DNA of 64,000 bases from Uloborus plumipes (GCA_038373865.1 JAXGGA010005209.1:16235-80234), one strand, 5' to 3'; positions 1 through 55,135 are shown, counted from the stretch's first letter. Program-made: numbers and translations. Notes: a model not told the origin generated them from the letters alone.

Positions 1-1
1 A

Positions 2-395
2 TACATGCAGCCGAGCCCGCTTATTAGAACGTCTTGCTTAACCCTTTGGAGCAGAAATGAGACACCGGTGTCCCGCAGAACGAAACACACATTCCCCACG
101 AATATTTTACCTTTTAGGCAGGGACACCGTTGTCCTATGCTGTATTACAGAACCAGAAAATTATTAAAATGTTAAATATATTTTCCCCTTAATTTGCGTA
201 AACTAATACAGAATAATGAACAAAATAGGAAAAATAAGTTAATAAAAATTCTGCGTCAAAGGGTTAATATAATACATTTTTAACGCACTAAGACGGCGTA
301 ATGCATTATTTTGATCCCGCACAATGGAATATCCCGTTTATTAGAATATTTTTTATGGCAAAAATGGCTATTCCATTAAGCGGGCGAATGACTGT
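2..395. mobile_element. Possible Tc1/mariner-like MITE, left edge at window start
   Basis: The window opens with a sequence containing CCCGCTTATTAGAAC and the complementary end lies at about 360-395 (ATTAAGCGGGCGAATGACTG). Both ends carry a TA-rich border. The left flank is not in the window, so the target duplication cannot be checked. A TTAA-flanked MITE is nested inside. Confidence 0.45.
42..263. mobile_element. TTAA-flanked MITE (piggyBac-like ends)
   Basis: Begins CCCTTTGGAGCAGAA and ends TTCTGCGTCAAAGGG, imperfect inverted repeats of about 15 bp. It is flanked on both sides by TTAA (38-41 and 264-267). TTAA duplications with CCCTTT-type ends are the signature of piggyBac-like elements. 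222 bp, no coding capacity. Confidence 0.7.
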
Positions 396-969
396 ATACA
401 TATATTAGGGTGGTTCTTAAAATATGAACTTTTGCAATGTTTATGGGGCACCCTACCATTTTAGGTTGCACCCTAAAATAAGACATAACATTTCTCTTCA
501 AGAGTTTGAATAAATGATTCGTCAAACTGATAAATATATTAAGCAACTCAATACCAACTCCTAAAAGGGGGAAGTTCCCCTGAAACAAGGTCAACTCATC
601 CTTTAATAAATACTTATAATAAAAGCTTCAATATTTAAATTTGAATTTTTATGGTCATGTGCTCAGAGAGCAACCCTTCATATATTGACAACGCGCAAGC
701 GCAGTGCATGATCCAGTCGAACACAATTTGAACCAATGGTAGGCATTTAGTGACTGAGAATGAAAATCAGTGAAAACAATATTCAAGACTTGAAGAAAAA
801 AAAATCGTCGCTAATGTTCCTTTGACTTTATTGGGACGGAAAATATTTAAAGCACATTGAAGATGAGGCAATGAAACATATTATCGACATCCAATCATTG
901 TACGATAATTGCTTTTACACTCCCCAAAAATAAAATTGCAACACCGAGAAATAATGCTCGCAGCGACTG
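396..969. other. Intronic stretch, no gene
   Basis: AT-rich intron. Near 406 there is a TTAGGGTGGTTCTTAAAAT motif resembling one transposon end; a related TTAGGGTGGTT motif recurs near 6450. Nothing coding seen. Confidence 0.5.
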
Positions 970-1390
970 AAAAGCTGATCCCCCTTAGTAACTGCAAAGC
1001 TAAACAATTGTCATCCCTCGGACACACACTGGGATAATAAACCCTTAATCCCTGTATTACCAGATAATTATTTTTATTGGACACTAATTAGCTGATTAGT
1101 TATTTTCCTTTAGTGTTTGCAGAGCTGCGCAATTGCGATCTCTCCGGAATATTAAAGTGGGATAATTGCTTTCCCTTAATCCCCGTAGAGCCGGGTAATT
1201 GCTTTTTATGAGACACTACTAAGCTGAATAGTTGGTCTCCTTTAGTCCCTGCAAAGCTGAACAATTGTTATTCCTTTGGCACATTACAGTGAGATAATAT
1301 TGCTCTCCTTTAGTCCCTGCAAAGCTGAACAATTGCTGTTCCTCTAGAACATTATAGCGGGATAATTAATGTCCCTTAGCCGGATAATAG
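970..1390 (+). repeat. Tandem repeat, period about 66-68 bp, ~6 units
   Basis: Successive units read roughly TTTAGTCCCTGCAAAGCTGA then ACAATTGTTATTCC and a GGGATAATT tail. Clean units begin at 1241 and 1309 (period 68); more diverged ones lie upstream back to about 980. Intronic and non-coding. Confidence 0.75.
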
Positions 1391-1535
1391 GGAAGCATCA
1401 TCGTACTAAATATTCCTACTTTGCTACTAGAAATAGTCAAGAGACTTCCAAGACACAAAAAATTTCCATCGCCGAATTTGGAAACACAATGATTTATTTT
1501 AAGTGACTTTTTAAAAAGTCCCGCACGCAAAAAAG

Positions 1536-1885
1536 TACGCCTTGAGAAACGAAACCAGTGACGTCCTGTGACTGTATTTTCTTCCTTTCGCATTAAAAAA
1601 AATTGTGTCGCAGCTGTACGAGCTTTTCCTTCCGTCATCCATTCGTTCGGGTCTATCCATTCACTACGAAGGTGGAATGGGTCCAATAACCCGTGGTTTG
1701 AAACTTTTTGCGAAACAGTCCAATTTTTAGAAATGCATTTCTGGGGACTTTAAGCTCTCGACCGGCAGCGTTGTGAATAAGTGGAAAAATACGCGATGAC
1801 TGTCGTCGCGGCCTCAAGCTGCCTGCGATTGAAGAGCGGAGCATCATCCGACCATATGACGTCACCGTCGATTGAACTTTGAAAA
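1536..1885 (+). repeat. Interspersed repeat family R1, copy 1
   Basis: Opens ACGCCTTGAGAAACGAAACC and includes ATATGACGTCACC near its end. The same order of motifs occurs in the same orientation at 42371-42785, with diverged and length-variable middle parts. No coding potential seen; class unknown. Confidence 0.6.
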
Positions 1886-1954
1886 TTGGTTTTTCCCCCC
1901 TTCTCGCAGATGATGTGTTCATGTATGTATGTATGCTATAGCAATGACACTCAC

Positions 1955-2284
1955 AGCTCGATCTTGACATGTGGGTGTATTTTGCTTCAGTTCTGCTTTA
2001 GCCCTAGCTTATGGGCGGCAACACATTGCATATTACCCTAACCTTTGCCTTCAATTTACGAGTTGAGCCGAACCATGTTTTGCGGACGCTATACATTTTA
2101 TCTACCAGTTTGCAGGCGATCTTGGCTCCAATAAGAGGATTTTTTCCTCCAGCTCGGCTATTAGCGGCTATTCCCGACAGAGGAGTCCACAATGAGGGCG
2201 AAACCGCTGTCTCGTGATGCTATGATTGAGCTGTGGGTGCCATTGCTTCAGTTCTGCCCTGGCTTATGGGCGGAAACATTTTGA
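1955..2284 (+). mobile_element. Hammerhead-bearing tandem repeat, array 1
   Basis: About one and a half units of a ~200-235 bp repeat, with repeat landmarks AGCTCG (1955 and 2151), GTGGGTGTATTTTGCTTCAG and CTTATGGGCGG. The second unit carries a hammerhead-like core at 2151-2232; the first has lost it. A further partial unit runs to about 2284, leaving only ~23 bases before the exon at 2307. The same repeat is at 18383-18861. Organisation resembles retrozymes or the terminal repeats of Penelope-like elements. Confidence 0.6.
2151..2232 (+). ncRNA. Hammerhead ribozyme-like motif (type I, short stem III), copy A
   Basis: Core CAGAGGA at 2178-2184 differs from CUGANGA only at U4. Stem II is GTCC 2185-2188 with GGGC 2196-2199 (one G-U pair). 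GAA at 2200-2202 is intact. Stem III is AC 2203-2204 with GT 2209-2210 closing a 4-base loop, followed by C at 2211, the expected cleavage-site nucleotide. Proximal stem I is CGA 2175-2177 with TCG 2212-2214; distal stem I is AGCTCG 2151-2156 with TGAGCT 2227-2232. Activity is doubtful because of U4. Confidence 0.6.
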
Positions 2285-2306
2285 ACGTGTGTCTTTTTCT
2301 CCTCAG

Positions 2307-45318
<43,012 letters not shown>

Positions 45319-45478
45319 GCCACGCCCCCTCTTTCTTTTTCCTCGGGGACCTGAGCCGCTGCTCCGCTTGGGGGCCGTGAAGTCACCGTCGATGCGCGGG
45401 ATGTGTGCGCAGAGCTTCAGTTCGCGATTCCGGTGAATGAAACCGCAGATGGTGAGGGGTGTTAGAGATACTGACGCA
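45319..45478 (+). other. Probable start of FSTL5 3' UTR
   Basis: Non-coding sequence directly after the stop codon, moderately GC-rich, before a MITE begins at 45479. There is no AATAAA close by. The nearest hexamer variant is ATTAAA at 45520-45525, inside that MITE; the next AATAAA I noticed is near 46560. The true end of the transcript cannot be set from sequence alone. Confidence 0.5.
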
Positions 45479-45736
45479 CACTGTAGAAAAAAATGCAGCA
45501 GTACTATTAGAAAAACACTATTAAATAGAAATTCCATAAAAATTTATTTGCTTCTTGAAAATCCCTGGAAAACTGGACTTCTGAAAACTTTACTAGTCGC
45601 AGTGCAGTTCCTTCTTAACTAACGCTGTTAATTTCATCTATGCAGAAACTGTAACTTTACTACAAAGTTCATGGAATACCAGTTTCCAAGAGGTTTTCTA
45701 GTAGTACTGCAGTTTTTTCTTTTTTTTTTTACAGTG
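45479..45736. mobile_element. 258 bp MITE in the probable FSTL5 3' UTR
   Basis: Ends CACTGTAGAAAAAAATGCAG and the inverse CTGCAGTTTTTTC..ACAGTG, with inner AGTACTA on both arms. Begins 160 bases after the stop codon. Carries an ATTAAA hexamer at 45520. Confidence 0.65.
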
Positions 45737-47339
45737 TAGGACGAGAGCTGGTAGATGATCCTTGTGCGGGCAAAATCGGAATGAGCCCCTTCTTTGGCTG
45801 ATTTCTTAAACCACCCCTCAATGGTAAATTCAAGTTCCAGAAGGGAGAGTGGCTCTGCATTTCAGTAGAGGGGTCCTTTCAGATATGACGACAATAGTGG
45901 CACTCCCCCCCCCCCAAAAAAAAAAGACAACACAGGAGATAGAAATTAAGAACTTAGGTTGCACCCATTTTGAACGATTCAAACTGAAACACGCTCATGA
46001 ACGGTTTGATGTGGCATGGATACTGGACGGATTTTGCAGACCCAAATGCAACGAATATTCGCAAGTCTTTCTTTCTCCAAATGGAAAATTCGATGCGTTA
46101 AATCACGGCGTGCGTTGTTCAACTACCGAGACAAGAAAAAGCACTCGATTTCGGCTTTGGAGCAACAACTGTTGTTTAGGTTTTCGAACTATGCCGTCGG
46201 TGGGAACGTCCCGAACACCGACTGAGCCCCTCGACGCGACGCTTGCCTCGGTATGTTCCGGATCTCTTCGAAAGAGAGCGGAGAAAACCGCGACGGGAGA
46301 GAAAAGCCCATTTGAGACAGTTTTTTGAGTTAATACCGCTACGCACAATTCTGCATTCACGAACGGGCATCTCTCACCCACTGCTCTTTTTTATTGAAAC
46401 TTGCTCCCCGCTATTTTAAAACTGTATGGAATAGCGCCATGGTAGTCCCAGTTTCGCGGACACTAGTCGTTTGGCGATACCACTCATTGTCTTGTCTTTT
46501 TAATGGACATTTATACGAAACGAGCCGAAAAGTTCCATTGAAATGTGAAATAATCCGCCGAATAAAAACACCAGGCGTTGAATTTCGGTTAAATGTACGC
46601 CAATTGTTCGGGGTCCAAACATGGCGGCCACACGAAGGACACATTTTTCTGTTTCCACCGCCAAGGTACTAGGCGAACGGTCGCCAAGCATCCACTTGAA
46701 CCCTTTTTCTACATTACGAACTGAAACTCTGGCGCACGCATCCCAGTCTACGGAGGCCAAAGCGTAAACCTCGAACCACTTATCCGATGCTCGGACACAG
46801 ATGTTGCATCGACTCGAAGCACAACGAGAAACTGGTTCCGTGGGCAGTCGAGCTTTTCCAGCAAACGTCGGAAAGCAAAACCCCCTCCAAATCCCGAGTG
46901 CAATTGAAGTGAGAAAATGCGCCGTTTTCAAAATCAACAACGGCACATTTCAATCGATGAGAGCAGGACGACGTACACACCTTTTGCCCCATCACTTTCG
47001 AGATCCTGTGCATCTTGCGATGCCACATCTGCCTGCTCGAGCCCGGGTCATTCCGGCCGGTGACGTCGCGGCCCGGACGGAAGCGAAGCTCTTGTACAGA
47101 CACTCGCCGGGCGGTCGGACTTCGGCCGACGGCTTCGTATGCACACTGACATTTAACTGCATAGTTGTTGCCTTTCATTGATGTAAACACGGAAAATCTC
47201 TTCGTGGTCTTCGCACCCGCTTGGACAACTTTCGCCTCCAGACGCCGTATTTAGGTACGCGTGCCACTCTCAGATAAGCCAGTACTCGGGCAGGAAAAAA
47301 TGTTGTCACCGAGCAGTCGAGTAAACTCTATTATGAAAC
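45737..47339. other. Intergenic, CpG-rich, no gene recognised
   Basis: 46000-47250 is less AT-rich than its surroundings and has several mid-length overlapping frames on both strands, such as 46500-46946 on the minus strand. None shows a domain or repeat I can name. Could be the decayed body of an unknown element or a promoter-proximal region of a neighbouring gene. Confidence 0.35.
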
Positions 47340-47600
47340 GATTGCGTATACAAGTACGAACAAAAACAGCATTTAAAATGGGTTAAAATTAAAAACTCGG
47401 AAAACAGATGTTCCGAGGCTATCCAATGCATCAGCGCTCACACAAATTCTCTTAGCGTATACTTGACAGTTGGTTCGGATGGGTGCTGTCTCATTCACTG
47501 ATGATGGGGCTCATATGGGATAGCCTCGGAACAGCTATTAGGCGAGTTTTTAACTCATTTTAAATGTTTTTATTCTTACTTTTATACGTGTTGTCTCTTT
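47340..47600. mobile_element. Foldback MITE-like element
   Basis: Left arm AAAATGGGTTAAAATTAAAAA then CTCGG and TTCCGAGGCTATCC; right arm GGATAGCCTCGGAA then GGCGAGTTTTTAACTCATTTT. About 70 bp arms with an ~85 bp centre. Confidence 0.65.
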
Positions 47601-48121
47601 TCAGTCAAGCAAAAATGCTGCTTGTTTGGGTTTTTTCAGCACTAGAAAGTGTCTATGATGCAATTTCTGTTGGCAAGAGGAAAAATCGGCTTGTTTCGCC
47701 AATGACGCCATTGTGCTAATTTTAACATTCCTACCCTTCACCCCCAAGAAGAAATGAATTCTCTAATGATCAGGCTTTTTTTTATATTTTTTTCGTCGGG
47801 GCCATACCACGCAGAGGAACGGCGCAGCACACCTAAATACGAGTCTGACTCCGCCCTTCCCTTCTCCAGGACCAATCACACGTGTTGTCGATCGACGACC
47901 GACCCTTGATATGTATTTGTCGGATTATCGGGAGTCGAAAGTTGCCAGAAGCAAATTTGAGAGAGACACTTGAATCCAAATGTAACGGAGCACAAAAGTT
48001 ATCTGTCTTCGACGCTATCCCATCTTGGTACGACTCGTATGGAACGGCGGAAAGTAAAGTGCATAAGACAGCAGTATCTGGTTTGAAGATGTGTTCGATC
48101 CTTTATTCACTGCGTGTGATA
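47601..48121. other. Intergenic, no gene
   Basis: No recognisable feature. Confidence 0.45.
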
Positions 48122-49001
48122 GTAGGGGAATCTGGGGTAAAGTGAAAGGGTACACTATTTTCCAAGTTTACATCGCTACCTATTTAGCGACATTTCAACT
48201 AGGTTCCTCGACATAGTTGATTCCCGTCAAAAAATAACTGGGTCCAAAAATCAACAAAAAAATATATACAAGTCATTTTCGAAATTTGATACGTTTATTG
48301 TGATACTCATGGTTTTTCAAAAATATTTCTTGTTATTATAAAATGATAAATTATTTTAATTATCATTTCAACTTTTAATTGAGATTTACTGGTGTCCAGT
48401 GCAAGGCACGTTTTGATTTTAAATGATCGATGCAATTTGTCAAGTGCGCGAGGGGCAAAGGGATGGGGGAAAAGCGAAATAGTTAATTTTGTTTACTTAT
48501 GCATTTATTTAATAAATCTCGCTTCATTTATTAATTCATTTGCATTCTTTTACTTAGTAATTCACTCATTTATTCATTCATTCACTTATTTTCTTCTTCA
48601 TTCTCCATTTTATTAACTCATTTCTTTTCTCATGCATTAATTAATTATTTATTTGTTTACTTATTCATACGTGTATTTTTTCATTAAAAATGCATTTATT
48701 CCTTTATTTAACATTCATTTGATAAAAATTACTGTTAAACATCACGTAGAAAAGTTTTCATTACAACATTTTTTTTTGTTTCACTATGCCCCATGGAATT
48801 CTGAGGTGAAAATTGTCCACTTTTTTTTTGAGTATAGAAAATAACGGTAAAAAATAAAAATGATTATTCCAACGCAAGTTGTGTTACAAAATACATTATT
48901 CCTTCTTCAAATTCAATAATTTCCAGCACACATTTCTAATTTGTTCATTTTGAAACAGGTTAGTTATCTTAACTATTTCACTTTGCCCCACATTCCCCTA
49001 C
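48122..49001. mobile_element. 880 bp element with GTAGGGGAATCTGGGG ends
   Basis: Left GTAGGGGAATCTGGGGTAAA, then GTGAAA; right is the inverse, TTTCACTTTGCCCC then ACATTCCCCTAC. The interior holds a long imperfect ATTC/TTAT microsatellite (about 48490-48700). A lone similar end is near 33487. Confidence 0.65.
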
Positions 49002-49022
49002 GTTGTTGGACCTTTTGGCGGC

Positions 49023-49380
49023 AAACCTGCATATACTCGGTTAATCTATGGGAGTGCAACATTGTAATGTGCATTTGTGTCGGGACTTTCTTAAACGTAA
49101 GCTCGAGTATAGTCGGTGTGATATAGGAGTGTAACACTGTGCTGTACACTTTTTAACTGTCTTAAAGGTAAGATCGAGTATACTCGGTGTGATATGTGGG
49201 AGCGCAATGTGATATCCACTTGTTAACTGTCTTAAATTTAAACCCGCGTATTCTCTGTTGGATGTATGACACATTGCGTTATTTGGCGGAAGTCCCGAGT
49301 ATACTCGGCTGAAGTATGGAGCATTATGTTATGCATTGGTCGCTTGTATTAGACGTAAGCCCGAGTGTACTTGGCTGCTA
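49023..49380 (+). repeat. Tandem repeat of ~70 bp with palindromic CGAGTATACTCGG core
   Basis: Five to six units beginning near 49029, 49098, 49169, 49240, 49292 and 49357. The best conserved part is TCGAGTATACTCGGTGTGAT followed by GGAGTGCAACA and TTAACTGTCTTAAA. Periods of 69-71 bp in the clean units. Confidence 0.7.
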
Positions 49381-49685
49381 GCTTATAGTCCCCGAATCTC
49401 CCGGGTGCGTATATCGAATTTGACGACAACATGCTTCTACGGCAATGACCAATCGCAGAAAGGCAATATTCGTTCTTCAGGGTTTGGCAAGCGAATGCCG
49501 AAGTCCACGAAGTTTGATTCCGAGTCGAGGATCACGAAATATAGAGATAGGGGGGAAGCGCCCTCCGCAATCGCGCATTCTCTTTCGTGTTCTTTATTCC
49601 GTGCTAAAGTAAGAGACGAGCACATATGCACCTCAGGGAACGGCGGGACCATTTCGGCCCTCGAAAGCCCTCCCATTCTGTTGCA
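49381..49685. other. Intergenic, no gene
   Basis: Unrecognised sequence with chance frames on both strands. Confidence 0.4.
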
Positions 49686-49930
49686 TCAATGATGCAACGG
49701 AACTCCATCAAGTAATCTCCTCTTTGGTTCAAAGGAATTCCGTCAAGTAATTTAGTCTCGCAGAATTCCATCTTGCAATGTATCCCTGGATGCAACGGAA
49801 TTGCAACAAGTGAACTGTTTCTCGGTCTGGTGGAATTTCATCAAGAAACCTATTTTTTGGTCTGACGGAACTACTTTGGCAGCAAATTTCGTTTTGGAAT
49901 TGCCGAAACGGGAACTCCATTGTGATTTCA
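49686..49930 (+). repeat. Degenerate short repeats around GGAATTCCATCAAG
   Basis: Motif GGAA(C/T)TCC(A/G)TCAAGTAAT and variants (GGAATTTCATCAAGAAA, GGAACTCCAT) recur about every 45 bp, six or so times, with strong decay. Confidence 0.5.
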
Positions 49931-52900
49931 TCCATTCCAAAAAGACCGACGCTGATGACCTATCCCATACTTCCCCGCCATCATTTCGCAAAGCTGTCGC
50001 CCAGCTTGCGCAGGAAATGCAAATTCCAGCAAAGGTGAGACTCGGAATGGTTCCGTCGGTTCCGGTTTTCTCAAAATGCACTCAAAGCTTCTACCAGCAC
50101 TCATGCTCTTGCCAGTCTGTGCGGATTCGTTGCTTGCCCGTTGATTCTTTCCACAAATCTGTTTGTGGATTCCCTGAACCTCTTTCTATTCACTTGATCG
50201 GCCGGCAAAACTTGGTTTATCAGCAGTTGGAACGAACTAAATGTGTGACCCCCAACCACTGATCTCGATAAAGTTTGCCACAGGTTATCCGACCACATCG
50301 CTGCTCGCCGAAATGGAATATTTATCGGCAAAAAAAAAAAAAAATTGACGCCAGTTCGAATGTAACCAAAAATGATGTGGTCAGCGGACGAGCTAATGTC
50401 AAACTGGGAGGTGACTAAAAAAAATAATTGAGAAAATGATGATAATAATTGCTAACGAAAGTTATACAAATACATTTCGTTAAATTAGGGGTTATTTTTC
50501 TCAACCGTATGAGTTAAATTTTTACACCTCATATTTTAAGTGTATTGAACTGCTAGCAAGGTCGTATCATTCATTCTTTGCAGACTGTACATAATTCGTT
50601 TGCAAATTGTTTTCGAAAACATCGTATTTCTAAAAATAAATAGAATAACTGGCGAAAATATTGTTTTAAACGTATTTTAACAGGAGCATTTAATTTATAA
50701 CGTGATTATAAACAAAACTTGTAAAATGATTCAGGAAACTTCAGGCCGAAATGAATTAGTACAATTGTTTTCGCTCAGGAATAGTACGTTTACATTTGAA
50801 GTAATAAATGGGAAAAAAATTAATTAATCTGTGGCAATCCGACGAATCCCGCACACTTCGGCGACAGACATCGGCTTGCACTGTGCGCACTTACTGTGTC
50901 AATTTCTAAAAGTCTCTCTCTCTGCCTTTTGATACTCGAAAGACTGTATCATACATCGGGGCGAGTCTATTTTCGTCGAGGGTAGGACCAGTTTTCTTGA
51001 GGGAATGAATGTTGTGCACCTTTCGATAATTGATATTTTGGCGCGAATATCGGGCAATAATCTTTCCATTCTGGCAGCATCGGCCACATTGCTAAAAATG
51101 GATACTCAAAAATATAGAGAGTGTATTTATTCTTCAGTACTTACATTTCAAACATAGCACCAACTAAAAAAATTTCAATCTTAAGTAATAAATATACTCT
51201 TTTTTTTTTTTTTTTTTTTTTGATGCATCGAATACTTGTATTTGATGCATCATAATGCTCATTCTTGAAACCATTGTACTTGAAAAAATAAGTATGTTCA
51301 GGTTCTCATATTTGAGTAGATTTTTTTAACAGTACAGGCAGAAATGGTCTTATGCATCGGAACGGTTGGGATAGTTCTAAACTCCTGCTAAGAATCTCAG
51401 TTATCGAAATCTTTCCCCCCACTTTGTGTACGCCCCAGAAAGCAAAACTTTCTCCAAAGATGAGCAAAAAAAAAAAAACATTTCAGGACACTGGCCTCTG
51501 CGAAGGTTTCCATCTTTCTCGCAAAAAATGGCTTCGACCAAGAAAACTGTCTGCAATTGGACAACTTTGGCAAGTTCATGAAACAGCAAGCGGTATTTCT
51601 CCTATGTGCGCCCTTTTTAAATAAACCGAAACAGTTGGTTGATTGACTGATAGGTGTATCCAAATGATGACAAGTCCAATTGCAACACGTGCCCGAAAAA
51701 AAAGGTGAACATCACCCAGGCTGTGATTTTGGCACATGGAGCAATTTGACTTGGCATCAAATGGACACGACACCAACTGTTTTTATTTAAAAACCGAAAC
51801 ACACAGTTAGCTAATTGTATTTCAAATAGGCTGTTTCCATAAAGGTTCCAGAATTACACATTGAAAAATTTCAAAAAAAAAAAGCTCAGTAGAAAATTAA
51901 GATTTTTAAAAAATCGGTATATATGAATACCAAGATAATTCAAAAATGTAGGACGACCCGATTGAATATAAAAGTCAAAACGACATCAAACTGTACCTGT
52001 GTTGCAATAAATTAAAAAAAGGTAGAATGCACTGGAACAAAATACAGCAGGGTAAAAAATATGCTAAAAAGTGCGACTGAAAAAGTGGGTGTTTACTGAA
52101 ATATTGCATGATAAAGCGTGGAACATTTCATTGGAACAGGATATGGGAGAATTTGGTTAGTAGTACGACAAACGTCCAGGGGCACCCAGATGGGAGGTTG
52201 TAGTGACTTTTCAAAAATCCCTTATTCGGCAAATTTTAGGGCAGAACTACAATTTTTAACTGCCCGAAAGTCCTTTTCCATTGAGTTGTATTTCTGCGCT
52301 CATATCCGTATTTAATCATTCATGGAGTTTCATCATTGGAGTTTCATTCTGCAGAATTCAAACTTTCTGCCCTCCCAAAAAGTTCAGTTCGGGGCGCCCC
52401 AGGAAACATTCCATAAATATTTTCGAGAACTTTCGAGCAGAAAAATGGATTCTTTCGCAGCGGCTGTTCGAAAACCGATCAGGAGAAAATTGCCAGAGTA
52501 ATTTGGTTCCCTGCCCTGTTTGCGAGGGAAAATAAAAAAGTGAATGTGTGGCCTTTTGGACAAAGTATTAGAATATCCTAAGTGTGTGTGTGTGTGTGCG
52601 TGAAGCGAGAAATCTATCAATTGTTATACGAATCTATCTATAAATAAAACAAATATATAAATATATGTATGTATCTCTGTCTCTCGGGGTGTGAGGGCGG
52701 CTCGTGCAGAGCTGAAGTCAACCAGTAAGGCGCTTAAGCAAAATAACTCTGAACTAAAAATCATTATCATTGTTCTAACGGAAATCCCGGCTACTCCCAT
52801 ACATACAGATTTTTGAAATAGTTTGGAAATGTCAATATTATAATGGACCCCCCCCCCCCTAATAAATTTTGGCTGACGACGCCACTGATCAATTCGGAAT

Positions 52901-53500
52901 TTCAGGCCGTTTACGGACGTGTTTCAAAATAATTTGCCGCATTATGTCGTGTGAACGCGTAGTTGCCTTACAAAATGTATAATGTCAATAAACACACCCG
53001 CAACAAGAAATTTCATAGCGTACTGTCCGTCCGTGTAAGCCCCGCCCAGCACTCGCGAACCATTCCACTTGAATAAGGGGTGATGGGTTGTGAGCGGGAA
53101 CTCTCCGAAGTTTTCAATTTAAAACTTGCTGTTCATTTTTTTAGAAACTATTAACAGGTTAGGCTCGAAACTCGCCAAGCTTGGCTACAACACCAAACGT
53201 TTCTCGAAAGAAATGACGCATAGCAGGAAAGGTTCGAGAATGGAATAAACACCAAATTTACAGGGTTAGGACAAAAAAAGCTCAAAATATCATGGAAATA
53301 GCTACCATTTACAAAATTTGTCACAAAACTTGCCACACAAAACGTTGTTAGCTCACTAACGGCGAACTCCCTACGAAAGCCGGGACGGGAATTAAAAAAG
53401 GCTGTTCGGTTGCGCGATCCGCCCCCCACGGGAGTGAGAGACGGAGCTGTCCTATTTTTGTGACGTCAAGGAAGTGCACTGCTGTCTTCATTTGCTTTGT
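49931..53500. other. Intergenic, no gene
   Basis: AT-rich. Homopolymers near 50330, 51200 and 52850, a (TG)n run at about 52583-52598. No coding sequence or clear element ends. Confidence 0.45.
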
Positions 53501-54694
53501 ATGTTCCATCTAGCGTGAACTCACTCTTGTATAGCAGCAATGTACAGTGGACACATCACATCTAATAAAACTTTATGACAAACGTCGCTTCTTTCTTGCT
53601 TACTTCTTGTGTCTCTGCGCTGCGACATCGATGTTTCAAGTTCCATGTTTTTTTTCGATGTCGATCTCTTTATGTTTCAGGGAAGGTGTGTAAAAATGCG
53701 CAATAGTTTTATTGAAGCATTTATGCATATCGATTGCTGATCGAAAGGATTCAAGAAGGCAGCGGCGTACGCAGACAAATCATTTCGGGGGGGGGGGGGC
53801 TGAGTCGAGACTCTTTGAGAAGAGGGGGCGGGGCACTTAATAAAATGTAGCTAACAAAAGTAAGTGTTTCGAATTTCTAACATCAATGCTAATTTCAGAT
53901 GACAAAAATAATCATTAAAAAATATTTTTTTCCGTTATAACAGGATTGCCACAGGAAAAATTCATTAAAAAAGTAGCAAAAGTAGCCAAAAATGTATAAA
54001 AAAGTTGCAAAAAAGTAGTCCCAAAATCACAAAAGTTGCAAAAAAAGTAGTCCCCAAAATTGAAAAAGTTTCAAGAAAACAGTATTCATGATCAGATAAA
54101 TGAAATAAGATCAAATAGTACAGCTGAAAATTTAACATTTGTAAAAAGTCCCCATCTGTTTTGCTAAGAAATTTAAACTGAATGTGCAATTACAAAAAAA
54201 AAGAAAAAAAAAACTTTTGCCAAAACTTATTAAAAAGGAAGAGACTCCCATGACTACAGTTAATTCTATTCAACTATATTGATGAAAATACAATGAAAAA
54301 TCAATATAAATAAAGCAAATTATAAATAAAATACTGCCAGTAGCTGTTACGAGGATGCAGTAAAGCACAACATTATTAGTGTAAAAAGTTACGTGGTCTT
54401 TTGTTGCAAGAACTAGTTAAACATAAACTAGGACCTTGAAAGTACAGCAGTATTTTTGCCAGAAACTTGATATTAATTTTATTTTTTCCTCTGACTCTTT
54501 CTTAACTACGCTTTTTAGTTCAGCTTTATCTTTTTTTTTTTTTGCTCACTTTCTTTTGTTTTAACATTTTTTAATTTTCTTCCCTAACCTTAGTTACTTT
54601 TTTTTTTATTTCACTCTGGCGTCAAACTGATATCAGCACTTTATGTGCTGATATGATTTGCAATCTGGATGACTATAATGTAATGCTCCACACA
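53501..54694. other. AT-rich intergenic desert, part 1
   Basis: 53970-54070 is a degenerate repeat of AAAAAGTTGCAAAAAAGTAG. G-run near 53790. No gene. Confidence 0.45.
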
Positions 54695-55135
54695 GGGCCG
54701 TAACCAGAGCTTGGTTTCGGGGAGGGTATTACCAAATCTATTTCTCGTGAAATCTATAAAGTCAGTAAAATTTGATTTTATGTTCTATATTCTGTTGATT
54801 TTTGAAACAGTAGAAGTTAAAATCTTATTAACATGAAAAATGAAAAAAAAAAAAGACTCATATTTTCAATGAAGGAAAAAAAAATCTGGACTAACTCATG
54901 TACGTGCATTCGAAGAAGTACTTTTAAAATTTCTATTTCACGACATTTATATGATGTGTTAAAAATAGAGTTTAGTACTTACAAATTTGAAGAATTTTGG
55001 AGTTCTTTTAGTGGTATTAAAAATTTGCAAGGAAAGGTGTACTGTTAAAGTATGTTTGCAATAACTACAATAAAAAACATTTTTTTAATAGTTTTGAAAA
55101 ATTTTGGAAGGGGTTTGAACTCTAAAAACCCAAAC
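54695..55135. mobile_element. Possible TIR element with GGGCCGTAACC ends
   Basis: Left GGGCCGTAACCAGAGCTTGG, right inverse CCTTCAATACGGCCCTAAC, with GGAAGGGGTTTGAAC on the right also seen as a lone piece near 34760. About 440 bp. Confidence 0.45.

Noticed and set aside
46500..46946. 148-residue minus-strand open frame
   Set aside because: No recognisable domain, overlaps other open frames on both strands, composition not like the FSTL5 exons.
49686..50262. Open frame 49801-50262 (+)
   Set aside because: Overlaps degenerate GGAATTCCATCAAG repeats and an antisense frame; no domain seen.
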